From contig OZ024792.1 in the NCBI GenBank assembly GCA_964017065.1, forward strand, positions 5,699,754-5,763,753: a stretch of DNA of 64,000 nt, written 5' to 3'. The DNA comes from Haliclona indistincta. Lineage: Eukaryota; Porifera; Demospongiae; Haplosclerida; Chalinidae. Shown piece by piece: positions 49,560 through 60,852 of the stretch. A model generated the notes under the pieces. That model saw only the letters and a list, made by a program, of their open reading frames with translations, made no database searches and was not told the origin of the DNA. Within the stretch, counting starts at the first letter, position 1, and every line of letters starts with the position of its first letter. Position numbers and translations under genes: made by a program.

Positions 49560-52311
49560 ATGATGTTGGTCCTCGTCGTCGTTCTTGCTATCAGCCAGTT
49601 GTTCGGCGCATTCGCTGACCAGTCCACAACATCTGGTCTAGTGTGGCCTGTGCCAAAGAAATGCATTTTTGGTTCAAAAGTGTATTTACTGCAGCCGGAG
49701 TCTTTCCAGTTTCTCGCCAGTGGTGCCGGAGCGGATAGTGACATCGTAAAAGATGGTTTTGCTCGCTACTCCAAGATACTGTTCACTACTCCAGTTCCAT
49801 TTGTCCCAACTGGAGCGACCCAGGCTTCAGATGGAGTACTGCCTTCTCTGAATGTCGTTGTTAATTCAGCAGATGAGACACTAGGCCAGGATACTGACGA
49901 GTCCTGTAAGATACTGATGGAGTAAGTGATGGCATTGCTTCCTTTCCAACACAGATACACTCACTGTAGCTGAAGGGTCAGGCATACTTACTGCTCAAAC
50001 TGTGTATGGAGTATTAAGAGGTGAGACAATCATGTGACTCATGACTAGCTGTAGTTTTCATGCTGCACCTTATGTACATGCAGGGCTTGAAACATTCAGT
50101 CAGCTTGTGTATCGCAACCCATTAGGAGAAGTAAGAGTCAGTGTATGCTTAACATAGTCACTGATTCTTAATCCATACAGTACGCCATCAATCAGGTTGA
50201 TATTGATGATGCTCCCAGATTCAAATACCGTGGTACCATGATGGACACATCACGTCACTATATCACTGTTGACACGATTCTAACACATCTCGATACAATG
50301 GCATACAATAAGATGAACGTGTTCCACTGGCACATTGTAGATGATCAGTCTTTTCCATATGTGAGCACAACCTTTCCAGCTATGTCAGAAAAGGTGTGTT
50401 ACTACCTACTGGCTGGTACTTATGATATAGACCACCTATGGAGCTAATTAGTGCTGTAAAACACACTACCCATGCATGCGACAGCAGAGATAAGGGCTAA
50501 ACAGTAAAATAGCCAAATTTGTAGCTTGAAAACACAGCATTTTCAGCAGCAGACAAGCAAAAAGTTTCATGTAAAAGTGATGTATAACTTTGCTTTACAG
50601 TAAATTTTCAAAACTAGCGTCTTAAACTTAATTACTGACCATTGTAATGATCCTGGACAGCTACTAGAACCTTAAAGTTGTGCATCACATCTACTCTAAG
50701 ACTAAATGTTTGCTGCAGAAAACACTGCGTTCATACTAAAACTGGCAGCGTGACCAGACATGAGCCATGAATTTTTTTGCAAATACGGTATGGTCTCACC
50801 AATTAGCCCGTTGCTTAGGTGTCTATATTAAACTATAGCTTCATCTTCACTTTTCTTTCTCTTCCAGGGCTCTTACACAACAGAAAGTGTCTACTCACAA
50901 GCATCTATTCAGAAGATCATTCAACATGCTAAATACAGAGGGATTAGAGTCATTCCTGAGTTTGATACACCAGTAAGCATGTGATGGTAATACAACATGA
51001 CAGTCAAGTTTTAGCACGCTTTGCTGCCAAGCCAAATACATGTGTACATGTGATATAAATTGTACATGTGATATAAATTTAAGTCATTCATTCACCAAAA
51101 TTCAACAAAATTTACCCCTCAAATTCAGTAACTGCATTCTCTCTCAGGGTCACACACAGTCATGGGGTAAAGCTTATCCTGATCTACTCACTCCATGCTA
51201 TCTCAATGGAAAGCCCGATGGGTAGGACAGCATACAGTGTGTTTACAATGAGCTTCTCATATACACATAGCACATTTGGTCCCATTAATCCCATCGACAG
51301 CAAGACATTCCCGTTCCTTACAGATCTCTATAAAGAGATCAATGAAGTGTTTCCCGATCAGTATGTTCATCTTGGAGGAGATGAAGTTGCCTTTGGTTGC
51401 TGGTACTAAGAGAGTGATGTGAGACAACTCTGTTCTATGTGTACCACAGGCAGAGCAATCCTGATATTCAGAAGTGGATGGCTGCTCAAAATGCCACTGA
51501 CTATGCTGTACTAGAGCAGTTCTATGAGAACAGGTGACATATTTGTCTTAACTTGATAGTAATGTCATTATCATTGCTCCATGCAGTTTGTTAGAGCTGG
51601 TTGGTAATATTGGTAAGAGTTTTGTTGTGTGGCAGGAGATCTTTGACAATGGGCTGAATATCAAGAAGGACACTGTGGTTGATGTGTGGAAAGGCGGTTG
51701 GGAGACTGAAATGGCCAAAGTGACAGCTGCTGGCTATGATGCTATTTTGTCTGCTCCATGGTATCTTGGTGATATATCATATGGCACTGACTGGATTCCA
51801 GTATGTGTATACTGTATTTCTATCATGCATTTCTATGTTGTTACATGCAGAAATACCAAGCAGATCCATATGATTTTAAAGGTTAGATTAGAGTGAGAAT
51901 AGAAGATTATATTATGTTCTTTGCTTACATTTAGGCACACAAGCACAGTTTGATCATGTTATTGGAGGCGAAGCATGCTTGTGGGGTGAGTATGTGGACT
52001 CAACCAACTTTATCACACGGTTTTGGTCAGTGACAGCAATAGTGCTTCTGTTTGTCTTACTGTTTTCATCATGCAGGCCTCGTGGCAGTACAGCAGCCGA
52101 GAGATTGTGGAGCCAGCAGAATGTGACTAGCATTGAGAGTGCAGTGGAGAGGATACACCTCATGAAGTGCAGGATGATGAGGTGAGAGACGACTAGCTCA
52201 GACACTGCTACCACTGCCCTCTCTCTTCATAGCCGCGGTGTTCCTGCTGAACCAACCATTGGACCTAGTTTCTGTGCTACAGAATGGAACCTTCCTCATA
52301 TTAGTCTCTAG
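49560..52311 (+). CDS. Beta-hexosaminidase (GH20), tandem copy 3
   Basis: A signal peptide ([19 protein letters not shown]) and the same exon plan. Distinct residues are shared with copy 4 ([31 protein letters not shown]). The catalytic pair is in [13 protein letters not shown], and [15 protein letters not shown] is close to HEXA. The intron at about 50396-50866 is 470 bp where copies 1, 2 and 4 have about 60 bp, so it carries unrelated inserted sequence. It ends HISL and a stop. Confidence 0.9.
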
Positions 52312-52561
52312 CGCTGATCATAATTGCATAGTGTAGTGACACAGAGTCAAAATCTTTTAATTTATATCACCACAGTCACCGCTTATATACTATTGAGTTG
52401 TGTTTCCCATAAGCTCTAGCTATTACTGAGGCTATACTCAAACTCATTACTCAAAACCACAAAACTGAGGTAATACATATACATGATCATGTGATGTGTC
52501 CGAGGATGTGTCTGTATAAACAGACAAATCACATGATGACTAAGCATTTCTCGCTTGCGAT

Positions 52562-54806
52562 ATGTTGGTCCTTGTCGTTCTTGCTATCAGCCAGTTGTTC
52601 GGCGCATTCGCTGACCAGTCCACAACATCTAGTCTACTGTGGCCTGTGCCAAAGTACTGCATTTTTGGTTCAAAAGTGTATCTACTGCAGCCGGAGTCTT
52701 TCCAGTTTCTCGCCAGTGGTGCCGGAGCGGATAGTGACATCGTAAAAGATGGTTTTGCTCGCTACTCCAAGATACTGTTCGCCACTCCAGTTCCGTTTGT
52801 CCCAACTGGGGCGACCCAGGCTTCAAATGGAGTACTGCCTTCTCTGAATGTCGTTGTTAATTCAGCTGATGAGACACTAGGCCAGGATACTGACGAGTCC
52901 TGTAAGATATTGATGGAATACATCAATGATGACATTGCTTCCTTTCCAACACAGATACACTCACTGTAGCTGAAGGGTCAGGCATACTTACTGCTCAAAC
53001 TGTGTATGGAGTATTAAGAGGTGAGACAATCATGTGACTCATGACTGTAGTTTTCATGCTGCACCTTATGTACATGCAGGGCTTGAAACATTCAGTCAGC
53101 TTGTGTATCGCAACCCATTAGAAGAAGTAAGAGTCAGTGTATGTTTAACACAGTCACTGATTCTTAATCCATACAGTACGCCATCAATCAGGTTGATATT
53201 GATGATGCTCCCAGATTCAAGTTCCGTGGTACCATGATGGACACATCACGTCACTATATCACTGTTGACACGATTCTAACACATCTTGATGCAATGGCAT
53301 ACAATAAGATGAACGTGTTCCACTGGCACATTGTAGATGATCAGTCTTTTCCATACATGAGCATTACGTTTCCAGCTATGTCAGAAAAGGTTACTGCAGT
53401 ACACATTAGCATTGATATTCATCTTGTATCACTCACTCTCTCTTCCAGGGCTCCTACACACCAGAAAGTGTCTACTCACAAGAATCTATTCAAAAGATCA
53501 TCCAACATGCTAAATACAGAGGGATTAGAGTCATTCCTGAGTTTGATACACCAGTAAGTAGAGCGGCATGCACTGTGTGTCACACTTATATTGCTGCTGC
53601 TGCCATTCTCTCAGGGTCACACACAGTCATGGGGTAAAGCTTATCCTGATATCCTCACTCCATGTTATGTCAATGGGAAGCCTGATGGGTAGGACACGCA
53701 TGGCACCTTGAAGTCTCTTACTATGATTTCTATTTACAGATCATTTGGACCCATTAATCCCATTGACAGCATGACATTCCCCTTCCTTAAAGATCTCTAT
53801 AAAGAGATCAATGAAGTGTTTCCGGATCAGTATGTTCATCTTGGAGGAGATGAAGTCAGCTTCAGCTGCTGGTACTAGAGAGTGATGTGAGACATGTTGT
53901 TTTATGTGTACCACAGGCAGAGCAATCCTAATATTCAGAAGTGGATAGCTGCACGAAATGCCACTGACTATGCTGTACTAGAGCAGTTCTATGAGAACAG
54001 GTGATTATGATATTAATTTGGTTTTAACTTAGATATCATTTCTCCATGCAGTTTGTTAGAGCTGGTTGAAAATATTGGTAAGAGCTATGTTGTGTGGCAG
54101 GAGATCTTTGACAATGGACTGAAGATCAAGAAGGACACTGTTGTTGATGTGTGGAAAGGCGGTTGGCAGAAAGGGACAGGTTGGGAGACTGAGATGGCCA
54201 AAGTGACAGCTGCTGGCTATGATGTTATTTTATCTGCTCCATGGTATCTCAATGACATATCATACGGCAGAGACTGGGTTCCTGTAAGTGTATTGTCATT
54301 TTGTATCTTACCTTTGTCTTTTGATAATTATAGATGTACCAAACAGATCCATACGATTTTAATGGTAAGATTTGAAAGAGGATCGAGGACTTAATAATCA
54401 CTCTTTGTTTTATTAGGCACTCGAGCACAATATGATCAGGTTATTGGAGGTGAAACATGCTTGTGGACTGAGTATGTGGACTCAACTAACTTCATCTCTA
54501 GATTCTGGTCAGTGATGTGACCCACAAATAAACCACTGTTTTCTTGTCATTACGTGTAGGCCTCGTGGCAGTGCAGTAGCCGAGAGATTGTGGAGCCAGC
54601 AGAGTGTGACAGACCTTAACGACGCAGTGGAGAGGATACACCTCATGAAGTGCAGGATGATGAGGTGAGAGACGGCTAGCTCAGACACTGCTACCACTGC
54701 TCTCGCTTTCTCTCTCTCTCTTCATAGTCGCAGTGTTTCCGCTGAACCAGGCATTGGACCTAGTTTCTGTGCTACAGAATGGGACCCTCCTCACAACAGT
54801 CTCTAA
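52562..54806 (+). CDS. Beta-hexosaminidase (GH20), tandem copy 4 (mosaic)
   Basis: A signal peptide ([17 protein letters not shown]) and a 5' part close to copy 3. The middle exons and introns match copy 2, and the 3' end resembles copy 3. The catalytic pair is in [13 protein letters not shown]. Two oddities stand out. The barrel loop reads [15 protein letters not shown], which joins the copy 1/2 version (GWQKEMAK) and the copy 3 version (GWETEMAK) end to end. The substrate-site segment is [12 protein letters not shown], where the others have GGEAC(M/L)W(A/G)EYVD. The reading frame stays open. Confidence 0.88.
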
Positions 54807-54936
54807 TCATAGTCGCATAACAATTAATTGATCAATTAATTAGTGCAATCTCAATCATATATATCACCACTAGCTATCGTTCATATGTATCTCTCACGGT
54901 CCTGTAATGCAAGAAATTTTCAAAGAAGTTGTATGT

Positions 54937-55202
54937 TTATTGATACCTTATCGTAATTGAGTTCCTGAGGTCTTGAGCAGTGAACGACTGCCAGGTAGTG
55001 AATACAATCGTGTAGTGGGTGTCAGGCAGCATTAGGAAGCCATTGTCACTGGGTAAAAAAAAGGAGCCAAGTATTGTATGTCGAATCCATAATCTTACCT
55101 GAAGTATCCATCGATGCTACCACTGTCAATCATTACATAAGGAGCCACAGTTGTTGAGCTCAGCTTGAACTAGTGTGCACAGGAAGTAAAACTGTGTGTG
55201 TG

Positions 55203-55234
<32 letters not shown>

Positions 55235-58200
55235 CATGTGTGTGTGTGTGTGCGTGTGTGTGTGTGCGAGTGCTAGTACTAACTGAAGCTGTAGTGGACG
55301 ATATCACGCTTATGTCTGACATTGTAATATTTGATGTGGAAAGGTCTACTTCAGTAAAACTAGTTGGATAGAAGACTGTGTCAGCCATTACAGAACCACC
55401 TAGGAGGAGGAAGCTAGATAGATGAGTTAGGAAGAAGGCTTGCTAACTTGTGGTGTTAGTTACTTCGATGACTAGGAAAGCTTCTTTGTCAGTCGCTTTT
55501 TTAAACACATCACTGGAAGACATGTTGAAGACAGCAATGCCTTCAAAACCACCCACTGTCTGACTGTTCTTGCTGAAGCGATCAACAGTACTGCCCTAGA
55601 GGAGATTCAGTTTGTAGCATATCATTATACAATCCTCACTAACATCTTTCCAGAGTACCACTCGCATTTCAATATTATATGATATCGTCAATTCAGCTTG
55701 ATCATTGACTACATATACCGATATGTACTTGTAGAGCTGGTAGGCAGACACGAATAGTTCACTGTAGAGCTTCTTCATTGCGTAATGGAGCAGCTTCCAT
55801 CGTCCTCCATACTCTAGCGAAGACCAGGTCTGTGCCTGCCATATGTCATTCTGAGGTAGGGCAAGGTAAGATAGAGACAGCTAGAGAAGGAGAGGTGGTA
55901 CCAGCTGCCAGTAGAGGGTTCCTCTGGTGTATCCTGTCTCGCTCAGTATACGGCGATAGTGCTCAGCCTCTGATCCAATACAGATTGACTGGACCACTTG
56001 AGTTAGATAGATGAAGTCAATGAATCGCTGCGTTTGATTTGAACTGTTAAGAGCAACAAATACAATACTCATTGACCTTGACGATACACAATCACACTGT
56101 TCTATAACTATACAAATGCACCATTGACAGACACATTAGCCCACTCACTCCCATACATGTACAAAGCCGTTTTCGACTCACTTGTCAGGAAGATGAAACA
56201 ATCTTGACATCATGTCCACTAGCTGCTTGGCGCCATCAGGATGGTGCTGTCTGTGAGCCATCAGAGGAGAGGTGTTGTTCCAATCCTATGAGTGATGTAA
56301 CCTGTTGTCTGTCTGTGTGTGTGTCTGTCTAACCTCAGCTGATGAAACAGACGATATTGAATGAAACGAAGGGTACGATTGGAACCCAAACTCGCTAGCA
56401 AATCGTGGTCGAGGGAAAGTGCTCACGTTATTACACAGATCAAAGTAGTCGTATCTGCAGCATGTCAACAGATATACTACAGCGCTGCCTTCTTTGTTTC
56501 CATCTCACCGATGCAGGTCTCCCATGGTTAGATTACCCGAGTCGCCCCAGCGCTGGATATACAACCCGCGAGACGGGTCATCAACTAGGGCGCCATTAGA
56601 GGGACTAGACGGCCAGTATGGTCTAGACATATCCTTCAGATGAGAGAGAAGGTCTGACACACCACAGCAATACAGCAGCTACTGACCTCCTTCCAGAGGG
56701 TGCCTCTAACGGTCTGGTCATACAGTACGCTATAGTCCACTAGATACATGGGATCATCCTGAGCGTATCCCTGATGAGGAGACAAGCTCTCTATAGGTGC
56801 CTGGTGTCGCCATTGCTGACCTGGTTCTCGTTGTTTCCGCTCCACAGCATAATGGAGGCGTGGTGACCCAGCCGACGAACTTGATGCTGTACCTCATCCC
56901 TCACATTATCTAGAAAGTCCTGGAACAGACAGAAATAACTTACAAGAGCAAGATCATCGTTAACACACTATGTCTCGAGGATAGAGGGCTACAGCAAACA
57001 TGAACTCTTGCCACACCATTAGTCCCATCTCGTCGCACATATCGTACAACCAGTCCGGTTGGTACAGCCCTCCGCCCCTGTGGTATAGTTAAATTCTAAC
57101 ATTAAGATTGATCTTTGACATCTCACCATATTCTAATCATGTTCTGGTTGCCGATCAGAGCTGCAGTCAGCACTCGACGCACATATTCTGGTCCAGCACG
57201 ACTGACAAATGCGTCCAGTGGAATGAGATTGGAACCCTTGGAATAGAATGGGAACACGCCCTCTGAAGGTGAAGAAGAAATGCGACTCATTCATTGAGCC
57301 TGTTAGCTCACTTGATGTTCGTACAGAGAAGTACATCAGAGACCCGATGCTGCCGTCAGGTGGTGCAGGCTGAGAGGGGAGGAGCATGGGGCAGGGTGAA
57401 GAGTATAAGCTCTTACCTGCATTAATTCGATACTCCGATAACCAACTCTCTTTATATCAGTGACAGCATTCACTTCCCCACCCTACACAATACAGTGACC
57501 ACATTTTCTATTAAGTCACAAACATGGGGTGTAGTGTCACAGGTGTTTGCCAAATAGTTAAAACTTACAATAGAGTCCATGATTCTAATATCAGTGGTAG
57601 CCAGCAGTAGAGTAGGTGTGGGGTGGAGAGAGCTATGAGGCCACCAGGTGAGCTTATCAGTGTCTTCATTGAGAGGAGTGGGTTTAGCCTCAAAGTACTG
57701 GCACGACTCGCCAGATACAGACACCTTGAACTCCTGTTTACAGAACGAGGAAGAGAGGGAGGAAGGGAGGAAGGGAGAAGGGGTAAGAGGAAAGGGAGAG
57801 AGGGAGAGAGGAAGGGAGAGGGGGTAGATGGAAAGGGAGGGAGAGAAAGATGGAGAGAGATGGGAAAGAAGGAAAGGAAGGGGGAGGGAGGAAGGGAGGG
57901 AAAGATGGAGAGAGAGGGGGGTAGGAGGAGAGGGAGGGAACTAGTATACTATAGGGATTAGTATAGTACCTTAGATATGACCATACCAACTCTCTCAATA
58001 GTTAATGAAACTAGTACATTATAGTGTTCTATCCCTGTGAGGAAGAAGAGTTGATCAAAGCAGTGTAGAGGAGAGCCGTACCAAGTGCTAGTCCAGGCAC
58101 CATGATACAAACTTTAACAGCCGGAGCAAACGTCATCGCAACAGGATCATAGACTATGTTAGGAACAACATAGGAGATGTAGAGTCGGTCGAACAATATG

Positions 58201-58731
58201 ATACTGGAGAGAAAATCGGTCAGGACAGCAGTAGAGTATTTGTGCTACTATAAACCTTATGTTTTGCCAGATTCCAATAGGCATGAACGCAGGCCCCCAG
58301 TCCCATCCAAAGTCTACAACAGAATAGGCCTATGTGAGACAGTATGAGCGTATGAGTGTACCGGATTGAGGCTTCCTGATAAAGTTTCTTGACGCGTTGG
58401 GCACGTAGATTCCTGCACATACAGAGACTCATTCCTGATAATAAGGCTCGTTCCTATGTCTTACCTGGAGCTGGTACCGGATATGGATAGGCGTGTGACA
58501 GCCTCCATGAGTAGTTGGCTGCAGACTAAACACGAGCATGTGGAACAGTTTGCAATCGCACCTAACTCACCTCAAATTCAATCTCAAGTTTGTTTGTACC
58601 AGGGAGAGCGATTCCCTGATAATAATACATGAATAATGCATGAGAACTGAAGGTCAAAGGTCACCTACTGTGATATTGAATAGATATCTCTTGTGGAAGC
58701 TGTTAGCATAACCTATTGGTTCACCATTCAG

Positions 58732-58796
<65 letters not shown>

Positions 58797-59309
58797 CACG
58801 ATTAACAGCGTGACAAACCCCCGGCACTCACGATATGTTAGCTACTGTATCCAGACCATCGCACTTTAAGTAGACATCTCGTTCCATGAGAACACTGTCG
58901 TCCAGATGTACAGTACGTTTGTAGACCCAGTTGTCATAAGCAATCCACTGCAGTTTGACATCATTGTAGCCATCTGCAAGATATATGTTGATACGTACAA
59001 CATGAACGTGGTGGAACAGGTTGATAGAGGAGTACCAGACTTACAGTATGGGTCAGGAATAATGTTGTGGCGGCTAAAGAACAGAGTAATGGTGTGTGTT
59101 TATACAAGACATCGTGCAATCACGTGGCAGCTAGCTCACAGTAAATCGAGGTGCACTTGGCCCGGTACGACAGCTTGCAGATCCTTCACTCGTCCTTCCG
59201 CATCAGAGATTGTCCATTCGTCTCCGTTTAGAGATAGTTCTACCTGGCTAGCCGTCCCTAGGCTGAACAGGACAGCAGAGGAAGCCAAAAGAACGCTCAA
59301 GAGCGACAT
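54937..59309 (-). CDS. MANBA: Beta-mannosidase (GH2), lysosomal
   Basis: Removes the last beta-mannose from N-glycan cores. It has many short exons. A signal peptide ([20 protein letters not shown]) and the GH2 sugar-binding part ([24 protein letters not shown]) come first. The acid/base Glu is in WSGNNEN at about 56840. The nucleophile Glu is in [14 protein letters not shown] at about 56375. IYLTQVVQS and [16 protein letters not shown] segments follow, then a C-terminal domain ending ITIRYQ and a stop. The order matches human MANBA throughout. Introns hold a TG repeat (55195-55268), a purine-rich block (57745-57940) and a GA repeat (58738-58793). It sits next to the GH20 array, which removes N-acetylhexosamine in the same pathway. 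Confidence 0.92.
55195..55268. repeat. (TG)n microsatellite
   Basis: A TG run with a few interruptions in a beta-mannosidase intron. It reads as CA on the sense strand, so unlike the CT tracts it does not supply pyrimidines. Confidence 0.95.
57745..57940. repeat. Purine-rich low-complexity block (GGGA/GAA)
   Basis: Almost 200 bp of G and A on the plus strand, so pyrimidine-only on the beta-mannosidase sense strand. It lies just upstream of an acceptor at about 57735. Confidence 0.9.
58738..58793. repeat. (GA)n microsatellite ending at a 3' splice site
   Basis: Reads as (CT)n then CAG on the minus strand, at the acceptor of the exon containing LNGEPIG of beta-mannosidase. Confidence 0.95.
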
Positions 59310-59421
59310 TATCACTCCACTCTCTGATCGTAACGAGTCTGAGCGAACAGATTTTTTCTTAATAGTAAAAAATTATTTGAAACGAAAACTTTATTAATTT
59401 TAATGTTCATCTTTCCATTAT

Positions 59422-60140
59422 CTATGATTTTTCGTTGTAGCTAGTGTGTGGTTGGTTCATTGGGTTCTCTGGGGATTTCATCCACTGCTTTCGAATTAAT
59501 TGTTTAACCTGTGACATTCTCAGGTTGGGATTCTCTGCTTTTATTCGAGGCATTTCTCTCTCTTCAAAAGCAGCATAGGTAGCCTTCACTCTTCTCTCTG
59601 GATGCTTCTCCACAGCAGCTGACTGGGAGGACACACTGAGAGCAGCAATGGCTTCATCAACTGTCACAGCATCTACATGTCCCTCCAGTGCTCTCTCTCG
59701 CATCAAGTGGTTTGGGTTAGTGTCTAGTGTCAGAGGTTCGGACACTCGTTTGGGAAGAGCACTAGCTTCTAGCTTTGCTTTAGCCTGGCGGGTCTCCGCT
59801 ATATCAGCTCGAGTGACTTTCCCAGACGATACTGTCTTGGACGGCAGCTTGGCTTCTTCTTCTTCTAAAATTTTCTTTGCAGCAGCTTTCTTCTCTAATT
59901 GTTCTTGTCTTTTCTTGTCTTTGTCAGCCTATGAAAAATTTGAGACCTAAAGTGAGGTATGCACTAAATTTTTATTACTTTTCTGTCTTGTTTTCTCGCG
60001 ACTTGTTTGTCGTCATCTTGCCAGTATCTGTCCTCTTCATCCTTTCTCTTGCGTTCTTCGGACTCGCGTTTGGACGCCTCTTTCCTCTCTCTGGCTGCCT
60101 CCGCCTTCGAGTTAGGTGTCTTGAACTTCTTCCCGGGCAT
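59422..60140 (-). CDS. CCDC124: CCDC124 homologue (ribosome-associated coiled-coil protein)
   Basis: Exons 60140-59979 and 59928-59422 sum to 669 bases, or 222 residues; human CCDC124 has 223. The start MPGKKFKTPNSKAEAARERK, the charged helix with RYWQDDDKQVARKQDRK, and the C-terminal ENPNLRMSQVKQL, then SPENPMNQ, are all family signatures. CCDC124 and yeast Lso2 bind ribosomes and help them restart after dormancy. Its start codon is only 50 bp from that of neugrin on the other strand. Confidence 0.92.
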
Positions 60141-60190
60141 GTGTAAATCTATGCGATGACACGCCCCCCCCCGATAACACACCCACCAGC
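60141..60190. promoter_or_regulatory. 50 bp bidirectional start region of CCDC124 and neugrin
   Basis: Only 50 bp, with a C-run (CCCCCCCC) near 60165, lies between two divergent start codons. Transcripts must start within it or overlap. Confidence 0.55.
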
Positions 60191-60802
60191 ATGGCGGCGA
60201 CTATCTCACAGATGTTGTTTCTTAGTTCGCGCCAGTCGTTGACTCGTATCTCTAGCTTGACGCAGTTTAGAAGGAACAAAATCTCATTTCCACGTTACGA
60301 AGCAGATTGGTAATCAGAGCCTTGTCGGGCTAGCTCGAGCCCAGCTGATCCATGCTGTTCTCTTGCTTCCTGCTTCAGGGAAGAAAAAGTGCTTGATAAC
60401 GAAGAGGAGGTCACTATTCCAAAATGGCGTGAGCTGAAGAACCAACGCAAGTACAAGGAATGGCGTCCCAAGAAAAGGCTAACAAGGAGTGAGATGGAGC
60501 ACCTCAGGTATATGCACCAAGTACTACCCAAGGAGAACAATATCGCTCAGCTAGCCAAGAAGTTCAACATATCAGGTTATTCAGTTGTAAGGATACTTCA
60601 GAGCAAGTTCGAGCCGAGTCAAGAGGTACGAGAACGCCAGGACAAGCGAGCAATGGAGCAGAAAGACCAAAGAAAAATTAACCGTGAACAAGGGCAGAAA
60701 GCCCATGATGATGATGATGATGATGATGAGGAGGATGATGATGAGACCATAGGCCCGTACCATAAACAAAAAATGAGATATTCATGGACAGACTTAGAGT
60801 AG
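60191..60802 (+). CDS. NGRN: Neugrin homologue (mitochondrial rRNA-associated factor)
   Basis: Exons 60191-60309 and 60379-60802 sum to 543 bases, or 180 residues, in phase. The N-terminus is rich in Arg/Ser with no acidic residues for about 35 positions (LFLSSRQSLTRISSLTQFRR), as expected for mitochondrial import. The core WRPKKRLTRSEMEHLRYMH, then FNISGYSVVRILQSKFEPS, is the neugrin/Rrg9 domain. Neugrin is needed for mitochondrial 16S rRNA stability in mammals. The tail has a poly-Asp run from a GAT repeat (60705-60745). It converges on PIGO with 50 bp between stops. Confidence 0.85.
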
Positions 60803-60852
60803 TGATTAAATTAATATTTTGTTGTGAGCGTCTGTTAGTGATCTGAGTGTAG

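Noticed and set aside
44433..52969. Exon 1 of the hexosaminidases ending at GGA|GTAAGT or ATCA|GTGATG
   Set aside because: These break the frame or leave introns under 30 bp; the donor CGAGTCCT|GTAAGA restores DESYTLTV in all four copies.
57623..57961. Plus-strand ORF rich in Arg/Glu/Gly
   Set aside because: A translation of the purine block inside a beta-mannosidase intron on the opposite strand.
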